Shown here: one piece after another, positions 35,955 to 47,123 of the stretch
How positions within the stretch are numbered: the first letter of the stretch is position 1
Layout: every line of letters begins with the position of its first letter
Assembly (NCBI GenBank): GCA_019787685.1
Contig: JAHNUO010000010.1
Span: forward strand, 124,001 to 188,000
From: Chiua virens
Taxonomy: Eukaryota; Basidiomycota; Agaricomycetes; Boletales; Boletaceae
Direction: 5' to 3'
Length of the DNA stretch: 64,000 bases
Notes under the pieces: model-generated
Seen by the model: only the letters and a program-made list of their open reading frames with translations
The model's database searches: none
What the model was told of the DNA's origin: nothing
Made by a program: the position numbers and the translations under genes

Positions 35955-36594
35955 GGTTTGGCTGCGTGGATCCCTCGGTTGGGATGGACGGATTTCTGAG
36001 TGGGTGTGGATACGTAGATCATTTTCAAGTTGGAACATGGTGTGTTTGTGTTTGTACTCTAGTACTGTGATTCCTGCACCGGTACTGTATTGAATACTCA
36101 GTAGTGTGTGTATGAAACGATCCACCACCCTGGGCGAGATTTTGAATCCACATCCGCCCACCCGAGATCGCAGCGAGGCCGGCCGCAAGAGTTGAAGACC
36201 CCACTGTAGGACGGCCAAGGACTCGTCGGAGAGTGCTGCCGAATCTTGTTGACTGATGTGCCAATCCACAAAGCAGCAGATCGGATCGACTCTATCCTCT
36301 CCTATGAAGTTAGGACGGGACGTTTGTACGGCCTCGTCTTCAGGGCACTCTTAACAGGCGACGATCTTCCGGTCTTGCTATTTTTACGTCCACAGTGCTG
36401 TATTACATCCCAGGTCAACACCTGTACGACGATCATCGCATTTCTCATTTCATCAAGAGTTAAGGATAAAGAAAAGAATGGAAATGACATGACATGAAGA
36501 CATAAAGGAGACGTCGTAATCTCGGTGCACATCACGAGCGGCGTGGAGCTCGACTACGCGTTTAGATGAGATCGCTAGTGTACATTGTCATTAG
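35955..36594. other. Convergent intergenic region ATG7 / eIF4A
   Basis: The 640 bp between the two stop codons hold 3' untranslated regions. No further gene was recognised. Confidence 0.6.
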
Positions 36595-38083
36595 CTAACG
36601 CATCACATAACGATTGGGTTCAACGTACGCAACATTCAATGGCATCTCGTCAATCTGTGTGTTGTAGAATTCTACCCGAACCGTGAGTCCATGGGATTGT
36701 CGCATGAAGTGTCGTACTCACGCTCGATATCTCGCAGCATTCTAACGTCGTCGGTCGTAACAAAATTGATGGCAACACCCTTGCGTCCGAACCGTCCTCC
36801 TCGTCCGATGCGGTGAATATAGTTCTCCCGGTTCGTCGGTAGATCATAATTGATCACCAGCGAAACCTGCTGGACGTCGATGCCACGCGCCAACAAGTCC
36901 GTCGTGACAAGGACACGAGACGATCCAGATCGGAACTCTTTCATCAACACCTCCCGCTGCTTTTGCTCCATATCACCATGCTACGGATCAATCCATTAGC
37001 CAAGTTCAACACGGTGGCACCGTCCGGTCTCTGATCTACGCACCATCGCAGACACTGTGAATTCCCGTGAATGCATCTTCTCCGTCAACCAGTCCACCTT
37101 GCGCCTCGTGTTGCAGAAAATGACCGCTTGGGTAATCGTCACCGTCTCATAAAGATCGCAGAGCGTGTCTAGTTTCCACTCTTCCTTTTCCACCGCAATG
37201 TAAAATTGTTTGATACCTTCGAGCGTCAATTCGTCCCTCTTCACGAGAATGCGTACCGGATCACGCATAAATTTCTTGGTCACCTCCAAGACATCCGCCG
37301 GCATCGTGGCCGAGAGCAAAACGACTTGTGTCTCCTGGGGTAAGAGCTGGAACAGCTCGTAAATCTGGTCCTTGAAGCCTCTAGATAACATCTCGTCCGC
37401 CTCGTCGAGACAGAATATCTTGATGTGGTCCGTGCGAAGCGCTCTCCGGTTGATCATATCGTACACGCGACCCGGCGTGCCCACCACGACTTGAATACCC
37501 TCCTGCAACTTGGCCATGTCCTCGCGGACGTTGGTACCGCCAACGCAGGCATGACACTCGATGTTCATATAGTCGCCGAGTGCGACGAAGACTTTTTGGA
37601 TTTGCTGTGCAAGTTCACGGGTGGGGGCGAGGATGAGGGCCTGGCAACCCTTGATGGACATATCGAGCTGTTGGAGGATGGAAATGGAAAAGGTGGCGGT
37701 CTTTCCAGTACCGGATTGCGCTTGGGCGATGACGTCGTGGCCTTTGATCACGGGCACGATCGCGCGCTGTTGGATGGCTGAAGGACGCTCGAAACTAGAG
37801 ACGAGTCACAAATTCTGTACCGCCTTTTGTTCTCCAAAAGAATTGAACTTACCCGTAAGCGTAAATCCCTCGCAAAAGTTCTGGTTTTAAATCCATGCTG
37901 TCGAAGCTGATGGGCGTGATCAGCAAACGGTAGCGAGAGATAATGGCACGCACTTGTCGACAACTTGGTCCCAGTTGGACTCGATCTCTCCGTCGGGTAT
38001 ATCTTGAAGCTGGTCTTCGCTGGAGTCACATCAATGCGATCAGCCTGTGGAAGATAGCAGGGACGCCGTACGTACTTTGACAT
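36595..38083 (-). CDS. TIF1: Translation initiation factor eIF4A, DEAD-box RNA helicase
   Basis: Six exons (38076-38083, 37954-38019, 37853-37906, 37044-37794, 36722-36980, 36595-36671) give 404 aa. The first coding exon is 8 nt. Motifs in order are '[13 protein letters not shown]' (Q motif), 'AQSGTGKT' (I), 'PTRELAQQ' (Ia), 'DEAD' (II), 'SAT' (III), '[15 protein letters not shown]' (V) and '[18 protein letters not shown]' (VI). The end is '[16 protein letters not shown]'. '[20 protein letters not shown]' near the start separates it from FAL1/eIF4A3. It unwinds mRNA 5' leaders within eIF4F in the cytosol. All phases close. Confidence 0.96.
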
Positions 38084-38253
38084 GTTGTAAGTTGGTCTTG
38101 TCGCTCGTCGTCGTACTTTGAAAAGTAATCTATGCCCCTCCCCAGCTAGCTTTCCCAGGACTATCGGCATTCCCCGATTCTAGTAGCTACTACCAGTCGT
38201 ATTTCTTTTCTTTTCTCTGCTCATTGACTAGTACTACTGTATCCATATCAGCC
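38084..38253. promoter_or_regulatory. Divergent promoter eIF4A / SEC62
   Basis: Only 170 bp separate the two start codons; both promoters must lie here. The run 'ctactgtatccatatcagcc' precedes the SEC62 start. No defined motif is claimed. Confidence 0.5.
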
Positions 38254-39206
38254 ATGTCGACAGCACAAGCCCAGCAAGTTCGGGCCCCTCCACAGGCTCG
38301 AAACGTGGCCCAGTTTCTGCGGAGTAGCAAGTCTGGTATGAAGATACGTGTCGGAGCTCTGAACGGCAAACGTGTCGACTACTTCAAAGGTCTGCTACCA
38401 ACCCACCTCGTTTGGTGTCTTTCTCTTCATGAACGCGCAAACTTGTAGGTAAATCCGCCGTCAAAGCCCTCCTCTCTCCCGCCTACGCCAAGCTTAAAAA
38501 CGTTCCGACCGTCACCAACGAGGCAGAGGCAGAAACCGTTTTGACGTCAATCATCCCTTTCGCTTTCTACCTACGTGTGGATCGTGGCAATCCCACCGGT
38601 TCATCGTCGTCTTCCCCCCGCCACGTTGCAGTTACCCCACAACAATTGTTTGCGCAGGACGGCTACTTTGCGTGGTTCTACGAGGGGTCTCAGTGGACGA
38701 CGTATGCCGGCGGTCTGCTCATGGTGGCGATCATGCTTGCCGGTGTCATGTTCCCGCTGTGGCCGCCCATCATGCGCCTCGGCGTGTGGTACCTTAGTGT
38801 GGGGATGCTCGGCCTCATCGGTGCCTTTTTCGCGCTCGCCGTCGTGAGGCTCATATTCTACATCATCACTGTTGTCGTCGTTTCTCCCGGTATTTGGATA
38901 TTCCCGAAACTCTTTGCCGACGTCGGTGTGGTGAGCTCGCATCGCCTGTCACGTGACATGAAAGGCTTATAGTTACGTTCTCCACAGATCGAATCATTTA
39001 TTCCACTTTGGGAGTGGGACCTGCCAAAGAAGAAGGGCGGTAAGAAGAAGAAGGGTAAGGCGCCAGAAGGCAAAACTCCTGAGCAAAAGCTGGCAGACAA
39101 CGGCGGTGCGTACATTGAGGAGGTAGCAGACAATGAATCACCAGACTTGTCGCGTCCTGGTAGTAGGTCTGCACGTGTGGAGGAGGTGCCAGACGAAGAC
39201 TCGTAA
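38254..39206 (+). CDS. SEC62: ER protein-translocation subunit Sec62
   Basis: Three exons (38254-38389, 38449-38930, 38988-39206) give 278 aa. The cytosolic N-terminus has 'AQFLRSSKSGMKIRVGALNG' and 'VDYFKGKSAVKALLSP'. 'DGYFAWFYEGSQW' precedes two membrane segments ('GGLLMVAIMLAGVMFPLW', 'LGLIGAFFALAVVRLIFYII'). 'FIPLWEWDLPKKK' follows the second, then a Lys-rich and acidic tail. Sec62 works with Sec63 and Sec61 in post-translational import into the ER. The gene is divergent from eIF4A. Length matches fungal Sec62. Confidence 0.93.
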
Positions 39207-42200
39207 TCCTCTTTAGAGTTTGGATTTCTGGTGGTACCTTGAGTGCAATAACATTGTTGCCGAGAGCGCCCCAGCCGATCGTGTCCTTTTAAACTCACCA
39301 TGCTGAGTGCTGAGCCTCCTCGTGGCAGCGTCACGCTAGCATGCAATAGCCAGGTCACTCCTACTGTGCTCACAAAGGTCAGCGACGACCCATTCGGTAC
39401 AGCAAAAACGATGTACGACCTTACGCATTTATTTCTCCTGGGCCATTAGCTTCAGCATTCAACTGCTCTAATCAGCCGCGGACTCCAGTGATCCTGACAC
39501 TGGTTCTGTCTGTCACATTCACCAGGCGCAACTCATGAAATTTGATGGTGCCAGGGGAAGTAGAAGTACTAGGAGCAACGCGCGGAACGGCTAGACGTGC
39601 AGCCATTCATACGCAGGCGAACGCACGACATTGTCAGTCACACAACTTACAAATGGCGTCCACGTGTGGTCTGGACCGTGTCCTCCAAATTTTAATCCTG
39701 CAGCTCAAGCCACCTCAAGCAGTCTGATCCTGTGCCAACGCGCGGACGTCATATCGTCGCTGACGTTCTCAAGGCGAGTTGGGTCATTGCAACCTTCTTT
39801 GCGGTTCCTGTGCTGCCCTCGTTGACGCAGCTTGGTGTGAATTACATGCAGTTTCTATGCGTTGATTTACCTTCCGACCAAGACATCCCCTACGGAATTC
39901 CGAATCAAGGGCGATGACGTACTTGGGGGTTTTCATTGAGAGCACTGGATGAGTAATCGCGTCAGCCCTGTCGCATAATATGCTCTTGCTGATCGAGTCA
40001 GTTCGACAACGAGCGGCGGAGAATACCCTCGAGTATGACAGGGGATCCCCGCATAGCACCCGCACTAGATCCGAAAACGCGTAGGGTGGGCCTCTGTAGG
40101 ACCCGCGCTGCCCGGCTGGCCCGTGGGATCTGGAGCTCCCACCCGCCATCACCCAACCAGAAACCACTCTCCAGTGGGTCGTGTCCACCCTACTGCATCG
40201 TTTGCACCCCGTTTACGCAGGACCCAAGTAATATTCAAAGCATACGATCATGTTACGCCGCCAGCTGTCCGTCGTGGACAGCGAGCTCGGGATCTCAACG
40301 TTTCAACGATAACCGTGACCCTTAGGTCATTATTATGGTTGCATCGGCACACCGTTTCCATTTATGTTCCAAGTCGGCTAAAGTTGCGTCGCCCACGGCG
40401 GGACCTGGGTCAGTGTCAATGGTAGCCTTACACGAACCCGACTATAAATCCTCCCGATTCTCAACGGGGCGCAAGACAAGGTTACGAACGAATGACAACC
40501 CTTACACCATAACTGAAATCAAGATGAAAAGTTCGATGCATATCCGACACTTCGTCACTTATATTCGACAAAACATGTGGATTGGATCCACTGCAGGAGC
40601 CCGCGTTCGAACACCAACTCGGCACTTGATATGATTTTTGTCTACTACATAGCCTCCCCCTCGTCAGCCATGCTGTGGTCCTGTGGACGGAACCGGCAGC
40701 CCTGATCGATATTTGCATCGCTACGCACCAGTTCGCACCCGCCTCGAGGCACGGTGGCGTACTCCATCCAGCAAAAACCACCCTCTCAGTCACTGCGGAA
40801 ATGGAAAAACAAATTTCTACGGTGAGTATATAGAAGAAATGCACACCTTGTCCGGAACCCTTGCAGCGATTGGCAGTGCACCGCTTCGCCACTGCATTCA
40901 GATTGATTGGGTCAACCTCAAGCCCGGTGTGTGGTACGAGCGTTGCACATGATTAAACGACAGACTTGAGTCTCGTTGTGCACAAGATTCAAGTTCCAAG
41001 CAAATTTTATGACCGCACGTTTAACCTGAAAGCTGCCTTCAGCGGGATTCGTGTTGCCCAACTTCTCAACGCCAAATTATCTCCGAGAAGTGCACGGCGT
41101 ATGTACTTTATTTCTGCTGGTGGGACGTCTCAGCGCTGTGGAAGTCCTTACCAGCCGAGCACTGGATTATGAAGTCATCGTTTGAACAGGCACTACATGT
41201 GCGAGACTGGTAACCTTTTTTTTTTTTTTCAGAAGATGTGTATGTATTCCATTTTGACCGAAGCTGACGCAAGATGTATCTGTGAATCCCGTCATCCCGG
41301 ACTAACCTTACCACCCCATATCCACGATCACTTTATTTCCGCCGCAGAGCCACGCCGCAACGACATAGCTGCGACGAGTGTTCTGATACGATCAGTGCCA
41401 GTGAACCATTATTTATACGGCCGGTGCGTTCCCCCCACTGCAACTCAGCAGTCTTATCCCTCGTATCAGTGCATCTCCTTCGTGCCATGCTCCTATCCCG
41501 AATCGCTTACCTCTGCGTCTCGTTTCTTGCAGGAGACTATGTCTTCCCCGTTTCCATCGCTATCGGTGAGCAGGATAGACACGTGTCCTGGGTAGCCGAC
41601 CACTTATCGATCCCAGTTCTGCTTGCGTTTTTGGCCGCTGGATTGTGGCCACGGCCGGCCCGTATCCCTGGTCGCCAGCGCATAGGTACGTATCTGACGT
41701 ACTATCCCCCAGAAACCGTATACTTATATTGACGAGGTCAAAGGTCGAATTCGCGGTAGACGAGAGCACACGGATGCCCCCGTGGCGACGTAACGCTGTC
41801 GCATTCACGACGCCGAGTCCGAATGTCCGAAGGATTACACAACGTTCGGAGAAGCCGTGACAAGCGTAGTGCCAGTTGGACATATCCAGGTTCAGATGGG
41901 TGTTCTATAAGGCATCACGAGCTGTGTGCAATCTATATGATAAGTTGACCATTCGAACCGTGAGGCTCGCCGCTCGCCGCTGTTCTCGAAGCGACATGAG
42001 GTGATTAGATGTGAGTGATGGCAAAGGACCAACTGCGCGCGCCCGCATCATGTACAATTAATACAGCAATGAACATTAATGAATGGCAAAACGCGTGGTT
42101 TTCTCACCTGGCCGACGTGTAGGGACACGGTTTCGGTAACGTGTCCCCCCGAGCCACTGGCAGAAGCAGACACTTTTCGTCACTGACCTAGGCGACCCTG

Positions 42201-42740
42201 AGCTTATCCAGGACGTGCCAGTTGATGAATACAGGATATTTTGGGATGGAATTTCATGTACTGGAGACGTGTTGAGAAGATTACCCGGGCAGGTCTGGTT
42301 CTGATGCATGATGTGACCCTTTGCCCAGTATCACCGATCTGATTAGACTCGTGACCAGCCGTCTAAAAGAGGCAACTGCGCAAGCCGTCGATATTGCCTC
42401 TTTTAGACGCCTGGTCACGAGTTTAATCAGTGCTGCAACAATAGAACGACCTTGTCGAGTACTTCGCAAGTGCGTGCCATATCTTGCAGCAGTTTACAAT
42501 GTACCCATCCGCGGTCAGCTCAGTCCATTATGAAGGGTGTCAACGGACCGGTTCTGTTACGCGGTCGCTTCTGAGTCGATCAGGGCGTACGGTATAAGGC
42601 ACACTGGTAGAAGCCTTGTAGGCCGGTTCACTATCGGTCAATTTTGGCATAGGACATCCTATCAGGTGTAAAATCATAGGATACGTGCATAGAAAACCTG
42701 CTATCTCGTCTTTTCATAGTATCACAAAGCTGTTGTCCCT
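39207..42740. other. 3.5 kb without a recognisable gene
   Basis: Intermediate-GC sequence with CpG retained but only short open frames in all six frames, none with a conserved motif. It contains a 14-nt T run at 41216-41229 and a strong hairpin at 42339-42430. It is unlike the AT-rich transposon block. Decayed mobile DNA, a non-coding RNA gene or regulatory DNA are all possible. Confidence 0.5.
42339..42430. repeat. Long inverted repeat / hairpin (37-bp arms, 18-nt loop)
   Basis: Arms 42339-42375 and 42394-42430 pair at 35 of 37 positions; part of the arm reads 'cgtctaaaagaggcaa'. The loop is 18 nt. Both strands could fold. It has no TA or other obvious target duplication. Confidence 0.88.
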
Positions 42741-43369
42741 CTATGACCGCGCTGCACCAGGCACATTGCGTCGCTCCCTCCGGGGCGCCCGTTCGGGTTG
42801 TGCCACCGTCACTTGCACGACGGTGTGTGGAATATCAAAGTTCAATGCCTTGAGCATGTCCTATTCGCGGGATCGCATCAGCCTCCGTCACCGTCTCAAT
42901 CTGAATAGGGACGCACAGCTGTGTCACCGTCCAGCTCAAGACCGGTGGTGCTCGTGTCGAGCGCAGACACTTCAGGCACATAATTGTCCTTGCGCTCACG
43001 TTCCTCCTCCTGGAGCTTGAATGAGATGCCGCGCACGGGCCCACGTTGGATACGCTTCATCAAATGGGTCGTGAACCCGGAGATCTTGTTTCGGAGACGC
43101 TTGGAAGGGACGACGGCCTGTACTGCGTGAGCGGGGAAGAGAACAGAGGGAGATGGATACGGACGACTTCATCGATGATACGCTTGTTGGTGTGGAAGTC
43201 GAGGGTGAGACGGGGGTAGCTGCGGGAGGTTGGCTTCAGGTCGTCGTTTAACGTACACACTCACTATTTTTCGATGAGCACTCGGGAGGCTCTCTTGGTG
43301 GTTTTGGTACGAACGCGACCCTACAAGACGATCAGCATAGAGCGAGGACGTCAGGAGTGTATTTACCAT
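42741..43369 (-). CDS. RPS17: 40S ribosomal protein eS17
   Basis: Five exons (43367-43369, 43265-43320, 43165-43219, 42917-43117, 42741-42860) give 144 aa. The first coding exon is the ATG alone. The protein reads '[20 protein letters not shown]', '[17 protein letters not shown]', '[20 protein letters not shown]', '[20 protein letters not shown]' and ends '[10 protein letters not shown]'. The third intron donor is gtccgt; using it gives '[11 protein letters not shown]', which matches the family. It is a structural component of the small ribosomal subunit, divergent from uS8. Confidence 0.95.
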
Positions 43370-43666
43370 GGTGGCTGATGTTGGATGTCGTCGAAGCTAA
43401 GTCTCGATTTGCAGTCGCACGGACAATCCCGAGCTGTGGCTGATGGTACTGTACAGTTGGTCATCCAGAACAAGCTCGCTGCTGTTGTTATCACTCGACA
43501 ATCTCTTCTTAGGTGAGCCATCCATCCGTCGTTCTTCGTGTCGTGTTGGCGATGCGAGACTCCAAAGTCTCTGTCCTGACTCGTGTCTCCACGTAGCACG
43601 ACACTCGGACAGAGCGGCTAACATGCTTCGCTTGCAGTGCCCTCATCCCAACATTCGGCGAGCATT
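43370..43666. promoter_or_regulatory. Divergent promoter eS17 / uS8
   Basis: The 297 bp between the two small-subunit gene starts contain 'cgttcttcgtgt' (43530-43541), also found in the uL2/eL14 spacer. It lies 126 bp before the uS8 start. Confidence 0.5.
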
Positions 43667-44263
43667 ATGGTCCGCGTCTCTGTTCTGGTAAGTGTCACAG
43701 TCATTTTCGTCACCAATCTCTGACACCCCATCCAGAACGACTGTCTCGTGAGTCTTTCCGAACCCCGATCCGTGGGCGGATACAGATTGTATTGCAGAAC
43801 AACATTGTCAACGCCGAGCGCCGTGGAAAACGCCAGGTGATGATCCGGCCTTCGTCAAAGGTCATCGTCAAATTCCTCAGTGTCATGCAACGTCATGGTA
43901 TATATATCCCACCTTCACGATGAAAACAACAGACCCTCATGCCCTTGTAGGTTACATTGGTGAATTCGAAATTGTCGATGACCACCGTTCGGGGAAAATT
44001 GTCATTCAGCTGAATGGCCGACTCAACAAGACCGGTGTCATCTCACCGAGGTTTAACATCCAGGTGAACCAAATCGAATCTTGGGTCAACTTGCTGCTTC
44101 CCGCCCGTGGATTTGGCAAGATCATCCTGGTACGTGTGATTCCAGTTTGTCATTTTCGGTGCTAACGGACGTGGATTTATAGACGACTTCATCCGGTATC
44201 TTGGACCACGAAGAGGCTCGTCGCAAAAACGTGGGTGGCAAGATACTCGGGTATGTATACTAG
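43667..44263 (+). CDS. RPS22: 40S ribosomal protein uS8 (yeast Rps22, human RPS15A)
   Basis: Five exons (43667-43687, 43736-43747, 43798-43897, 43951-44129, 44183-44263) give 130 aa, the yeast length. Two coding micro-exons (21 and 12 nt) open the gene ('MVRVSVL' and 'NDCL'). It continues '[20 protein letters not shown]', '[20 protein letters not shown]', '[15 protein letters not shown]' and ends '[19 protein letters not shown]'. It is a core protein of the small subunit. All splice phases close. Confidence 0.96.
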
Positions 44264-44518
44264 GTGGTCAGCCCTGCATGTAGATTATATCGTACTACTC
44301 CCAAAAGCTGCATCCATGCACCATGCGCATCATTTATGCATCCCATTGTACTGAGACAGCCGTTGTGAAACAAAGGAAGTTGACTGCAGAACCCACCGTG
44401 ACCAACGAAATGGTGGTGAACGTTGCCGCTCCGAAAACGACCGAGATGGACCGCACAACCGAATGCCCGACAATTCCGATGATCTTACTCATGTACTCAC
44501 AGTCTCTACACTCCCCCG

Positions 44519-45333
44519 ATGCCAGTCCCAATGCCATCGATGCCCTTCAAGCTCAACGGGTCGTCACCATCGTGGCGCCCCGTCCGTGTACAGGACGTCC
44601 CCCACCGGATACAATTTGCATTCGATTCCATCGAGGCAGCCCTCGCAGCCTTTGCACGCGGTGAACCCATCGTCGTCATGGACGACGAATCGCGCGAAAA
44701 CGAAGGTGACCTCATCCTGTCCGCCAGCAAATGCACCACCGAGGCTATGGCCTGGCTCATCAAACACACCAGGTCAGTCCCCCCCTCCCCAGTGACCTCC
44801 CGCTCACATTGACACTCCAGCGGCTACGTCTGCATCGCACTCCCCGAAACCCGTCTCGACGCCCTCGCCATCCCGATGATGGTGCCCGACAACCAAGAAC
44901 GGCACCGCACGGCATACACCATCACCGTCGATTACAAACACGGTACGTCCCCCCTCGTCTCCGCGACGCACACCGACCGACTCGGGTAGGTACCACCACG
45001 GGCATATCCGCATACGATCGGTCCCTTACCGTCCGCAAACTCGTCGATCCCGCCGTCGTCCCTTCGGATTTCACACGCCCAGGGCACATGGTGCCCCTCC
45101 GCGCGCGCCATGGCGGCGTGCTCGAACGCAGGGGTCACACCGAGGCGGGTGTCGATCTGTGCAGGCTCACACAGCAACCCGAGGGGGGCGTCCTGTGCGA
45201 GCTCGTGAATGAGGACGAGATGGGGACGATGGCGCGTCGGGACGACTGTAGGACGTTCGCGGACGAGTGGGGTCTCAAAATGATCAGCGTGGAGATGCTC
45301 GCAGAGTATAAAAAGTTTGTACCTGTCCTATAG
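44519..45333 (+). CDS. RIB3: 3,4-dihydroxy-2-butanone 4-phosphate synthase (riboflavin pathway)
   Basis: Three exons (44519-44772, 44821-44942, 44990-45333) give 239 aa. Rib3 converts ribulose 5-phosphate to 3,4-dihydroxy-2-butanone 4-phosphate and formate, feeding lumazine synthase. The acidic active-site loop '[15 protein letters not shown]' and '[16 protein letters not shown]', '[16 protein letters not shown]', '[14 protein letters not shown]' and '[19 protein letters not shown]' are all present. Length is slightly above the usual 205-220 aa because of an N-terminal extension; the start may lie at a later Met (44531 or 44543). It is the intact parent of three downstream fragments and borders the WD40 array. 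Confidence 0.95.
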
Positions 45334-45392
45334 AACCCCGCTCGCAACCGCACGGGATGTAACAAAAGTTGTAGGTAATGCCCGTTATCTGC

Positions 45393-45461
45393 ATCAGTTA
45401 TGCCTTAGATAACATGAGCGCTGCGAGTCAGATTACAGCAGTTATATCATCCCCCAGTCAA
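45393..45461. repeat. Duplicated RIB3/CDC24 intergenic fragment
   Basis: The block from 'catcagttatgcc' to 'gcagttatatcatccc' recurs at 55183-55250, where it precedes the PB1 exon of the chimeric gene, and more distantly at 63600-63650 before the Cdc24-like stop. It marks a breakpoint of the array. Confidence 0.8.
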
Positions 45462-45749
45462 AACCTACAACAGAGCAATACAAATAGATCGTTGTACTGA
45501 TCAACAACATTGTTATAGAATGAAGTATGCGAAGTAAAGTCTTTGTAAAAGATTATTGGCAACATAGCACGATTGTAGGACCTTGTATGCGAGGAACACT
45601 TGTATCATGGTAGGACGAAAATACATAGACATTGCCTGGTAGCACGGTACATCATTCGACAAAACTATAGCGACAACATATGGCGGAGGAAAAGAACAGT
45701 GTCGAAATGTAAAACCGACTTGTGGCAGCGATTTGATTTCATCCATTCG

Positions 45750-47123
45750 CTAGGTGCCGTTGTCATCAAGAGCCTCATTGTCGGCACCAACGTTTGCGGC
45801 CTTTCCTTTCTCTTTGGCATGAGTCTTGGTCTTCAAAGCTTCAAACTTATCGGTGTAAATTTTCTTCTGCTCCTCGGGTAGCTTCCTCCAGTAGTTGTCG
45901 AACTGACTGACTGACTGGCCTTGGTTCTGCTCCATATATTCCTGGCGACAGATATTTCTGTAAGTCAACACATCAGCCATCAAAGTATTTTCGACTTACT
46001 TGGGTGTGTGACGATGTTGTCCCCCTGAGTTTGCTGTCATCTTCGACTCGGAGGACGGTGCGGTAGTACAGTCGACTCTCTCATAACCCATACCCCCTCG
46101 GGAAATGGCTCAAGGTATGGGTTTTTGGAGAGTATGGGGTATGGATAATGACCAAGAATATCAGCGCATAAGGGTATAATTTGTCTAGTAATTCTAGCAA
46201 CTATGTATGGTATACTAGGACTACGAATATTTACAAGCAAAAAAGTGAGTGATTTCCATGCTCTCTCTGCTGTATTCTGCATTCCATAAGTGCATGTCAT
46301 GCGTCCAAAGGCTTCCAGCTTCTGTGTAGCTGGGTCATCTGTTTCTGCAAGATACCTCTTCAAAAGGAATGTTGCCTGAAGTGCCTCACTGTGGGTTGGG
46401 CCTGTTGGGGTGGGTTTAAGTTTGGTGGCGCCGGTGTCCAGTTCTTCCGAATCGCCAACTTCGTCACAACCTCCTTTGGCATTCTCTTGCAGTTTCTTTG
46501 CCTCCGTGACCGCCCCAAAAATGTCTTCATCGTTTGTATCGAAAACATTGTGGGTCTCTGGGGTCAAAGAGCTCCTTGATATCCATATGTTGGCAAGTTG
46601 GAATGCTCCGGTGGCCTTCAAAACGTCCAAGGCTGTGCCGACGAACCTTTCCACATCCGCGATAAGTCATTGGTAAGGAGGGATGAGATGCACAAAGATG
46701 GGGTGGGTTGGGTGAGACTCGTCATGCATTCATGAATGAGTGGCATTGCCATTTAGAGACAGCTTATATAATAAAAACGTCTAAATATGAGAAATATTTC
46801 ACACGAGGTATGGGTTATGAGTGTGGAAAAAGGCTATGGATTATGGATTATGGGGTTTCGAACAAAATCCCTGTATACCAACTCGGGAAATCCAAAAATG
46901 TATGGGGTATTGGAGAGTATGGGTTATGTGAGGTATGGTTTATGAGAGAGTCGACTGTAGTAAGTTCCTGAAAAGACTTCGGCATTCGCTGGAACAGGTC
47001 CATTTTCCCACCTAGCGTGGGAGGAACAGTGACTTCATCGGGATCATTGATGCGGGTATTGGAGAGTTGCTGTGTGAGATCGATCCAGCGAATCTTGCGA
47101 AGAGTAGCAGCGTTCGAGTGCAA
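45750..47123 (-). pseudogene. HMG-box-like gene split by a DNA transposon
   Basis: The minus-strand frame 'IRWIDLTQQLSNTRIN', 'VPPTLGGKMDLFQRMPKS', 'FQELT' stops at a transposon (46069-46957). It resumes in the same frame as 'TTAPSSESKMTANSGGQ'. After an intron it continues 'YMEQNQGQSVSQFDNYWRKL' and 'PEEQKKIYTDKFEALK', ending at 45750. The latter resembles the second half of an HMG box, a DNA-bending domain. Removing the element and one TA restores the frame exactly. Upstream exons are uncertain. If the element is not spliced out, the gene is disrupted. Confidence 0.6.
46069..46957 (-). mobile_element. pogo/Tigger-type element, deletion derivative (889 bp)
   Basis: Ends CAGTCGACTCTCTCATAA (left) and its inverse (right) match at 25 of 26 positions and are flanked by TA (46067-46068, 46958-46959). 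Both features are typical of pogo/Tigger/Fot1 elements. A minus-strand frame (46085-46654) contains 'SEALQATFLLKRYLAETDDP', then 'ATQKLEAF', which resembles the tail of CENP-B-like transposases. The catalytic domain is absent. Sub-terminal 'gagagtatgggg'-like repeats occur at both ends. It is inserted in an HMG-box-like gene. Confidence 0.85.

Noticed and set aside
40590..40625. Possible tRNA B-box-like 'gttcgaac'
   Set aside because: No matching A box or cloverleaf arms could be placed on either strand.
41216..41229. T14 tract as the tail of a retroposed gene
   Set aside because: No coding or SINE-like sequence and no target duplication could be found beside it.
46391..46676. Plus-strand frames inside the pogo/Tigger-type element
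   Set aside because: The minus strand carries the transposase-tail-like sequence; the plus-strand frames are antisense.
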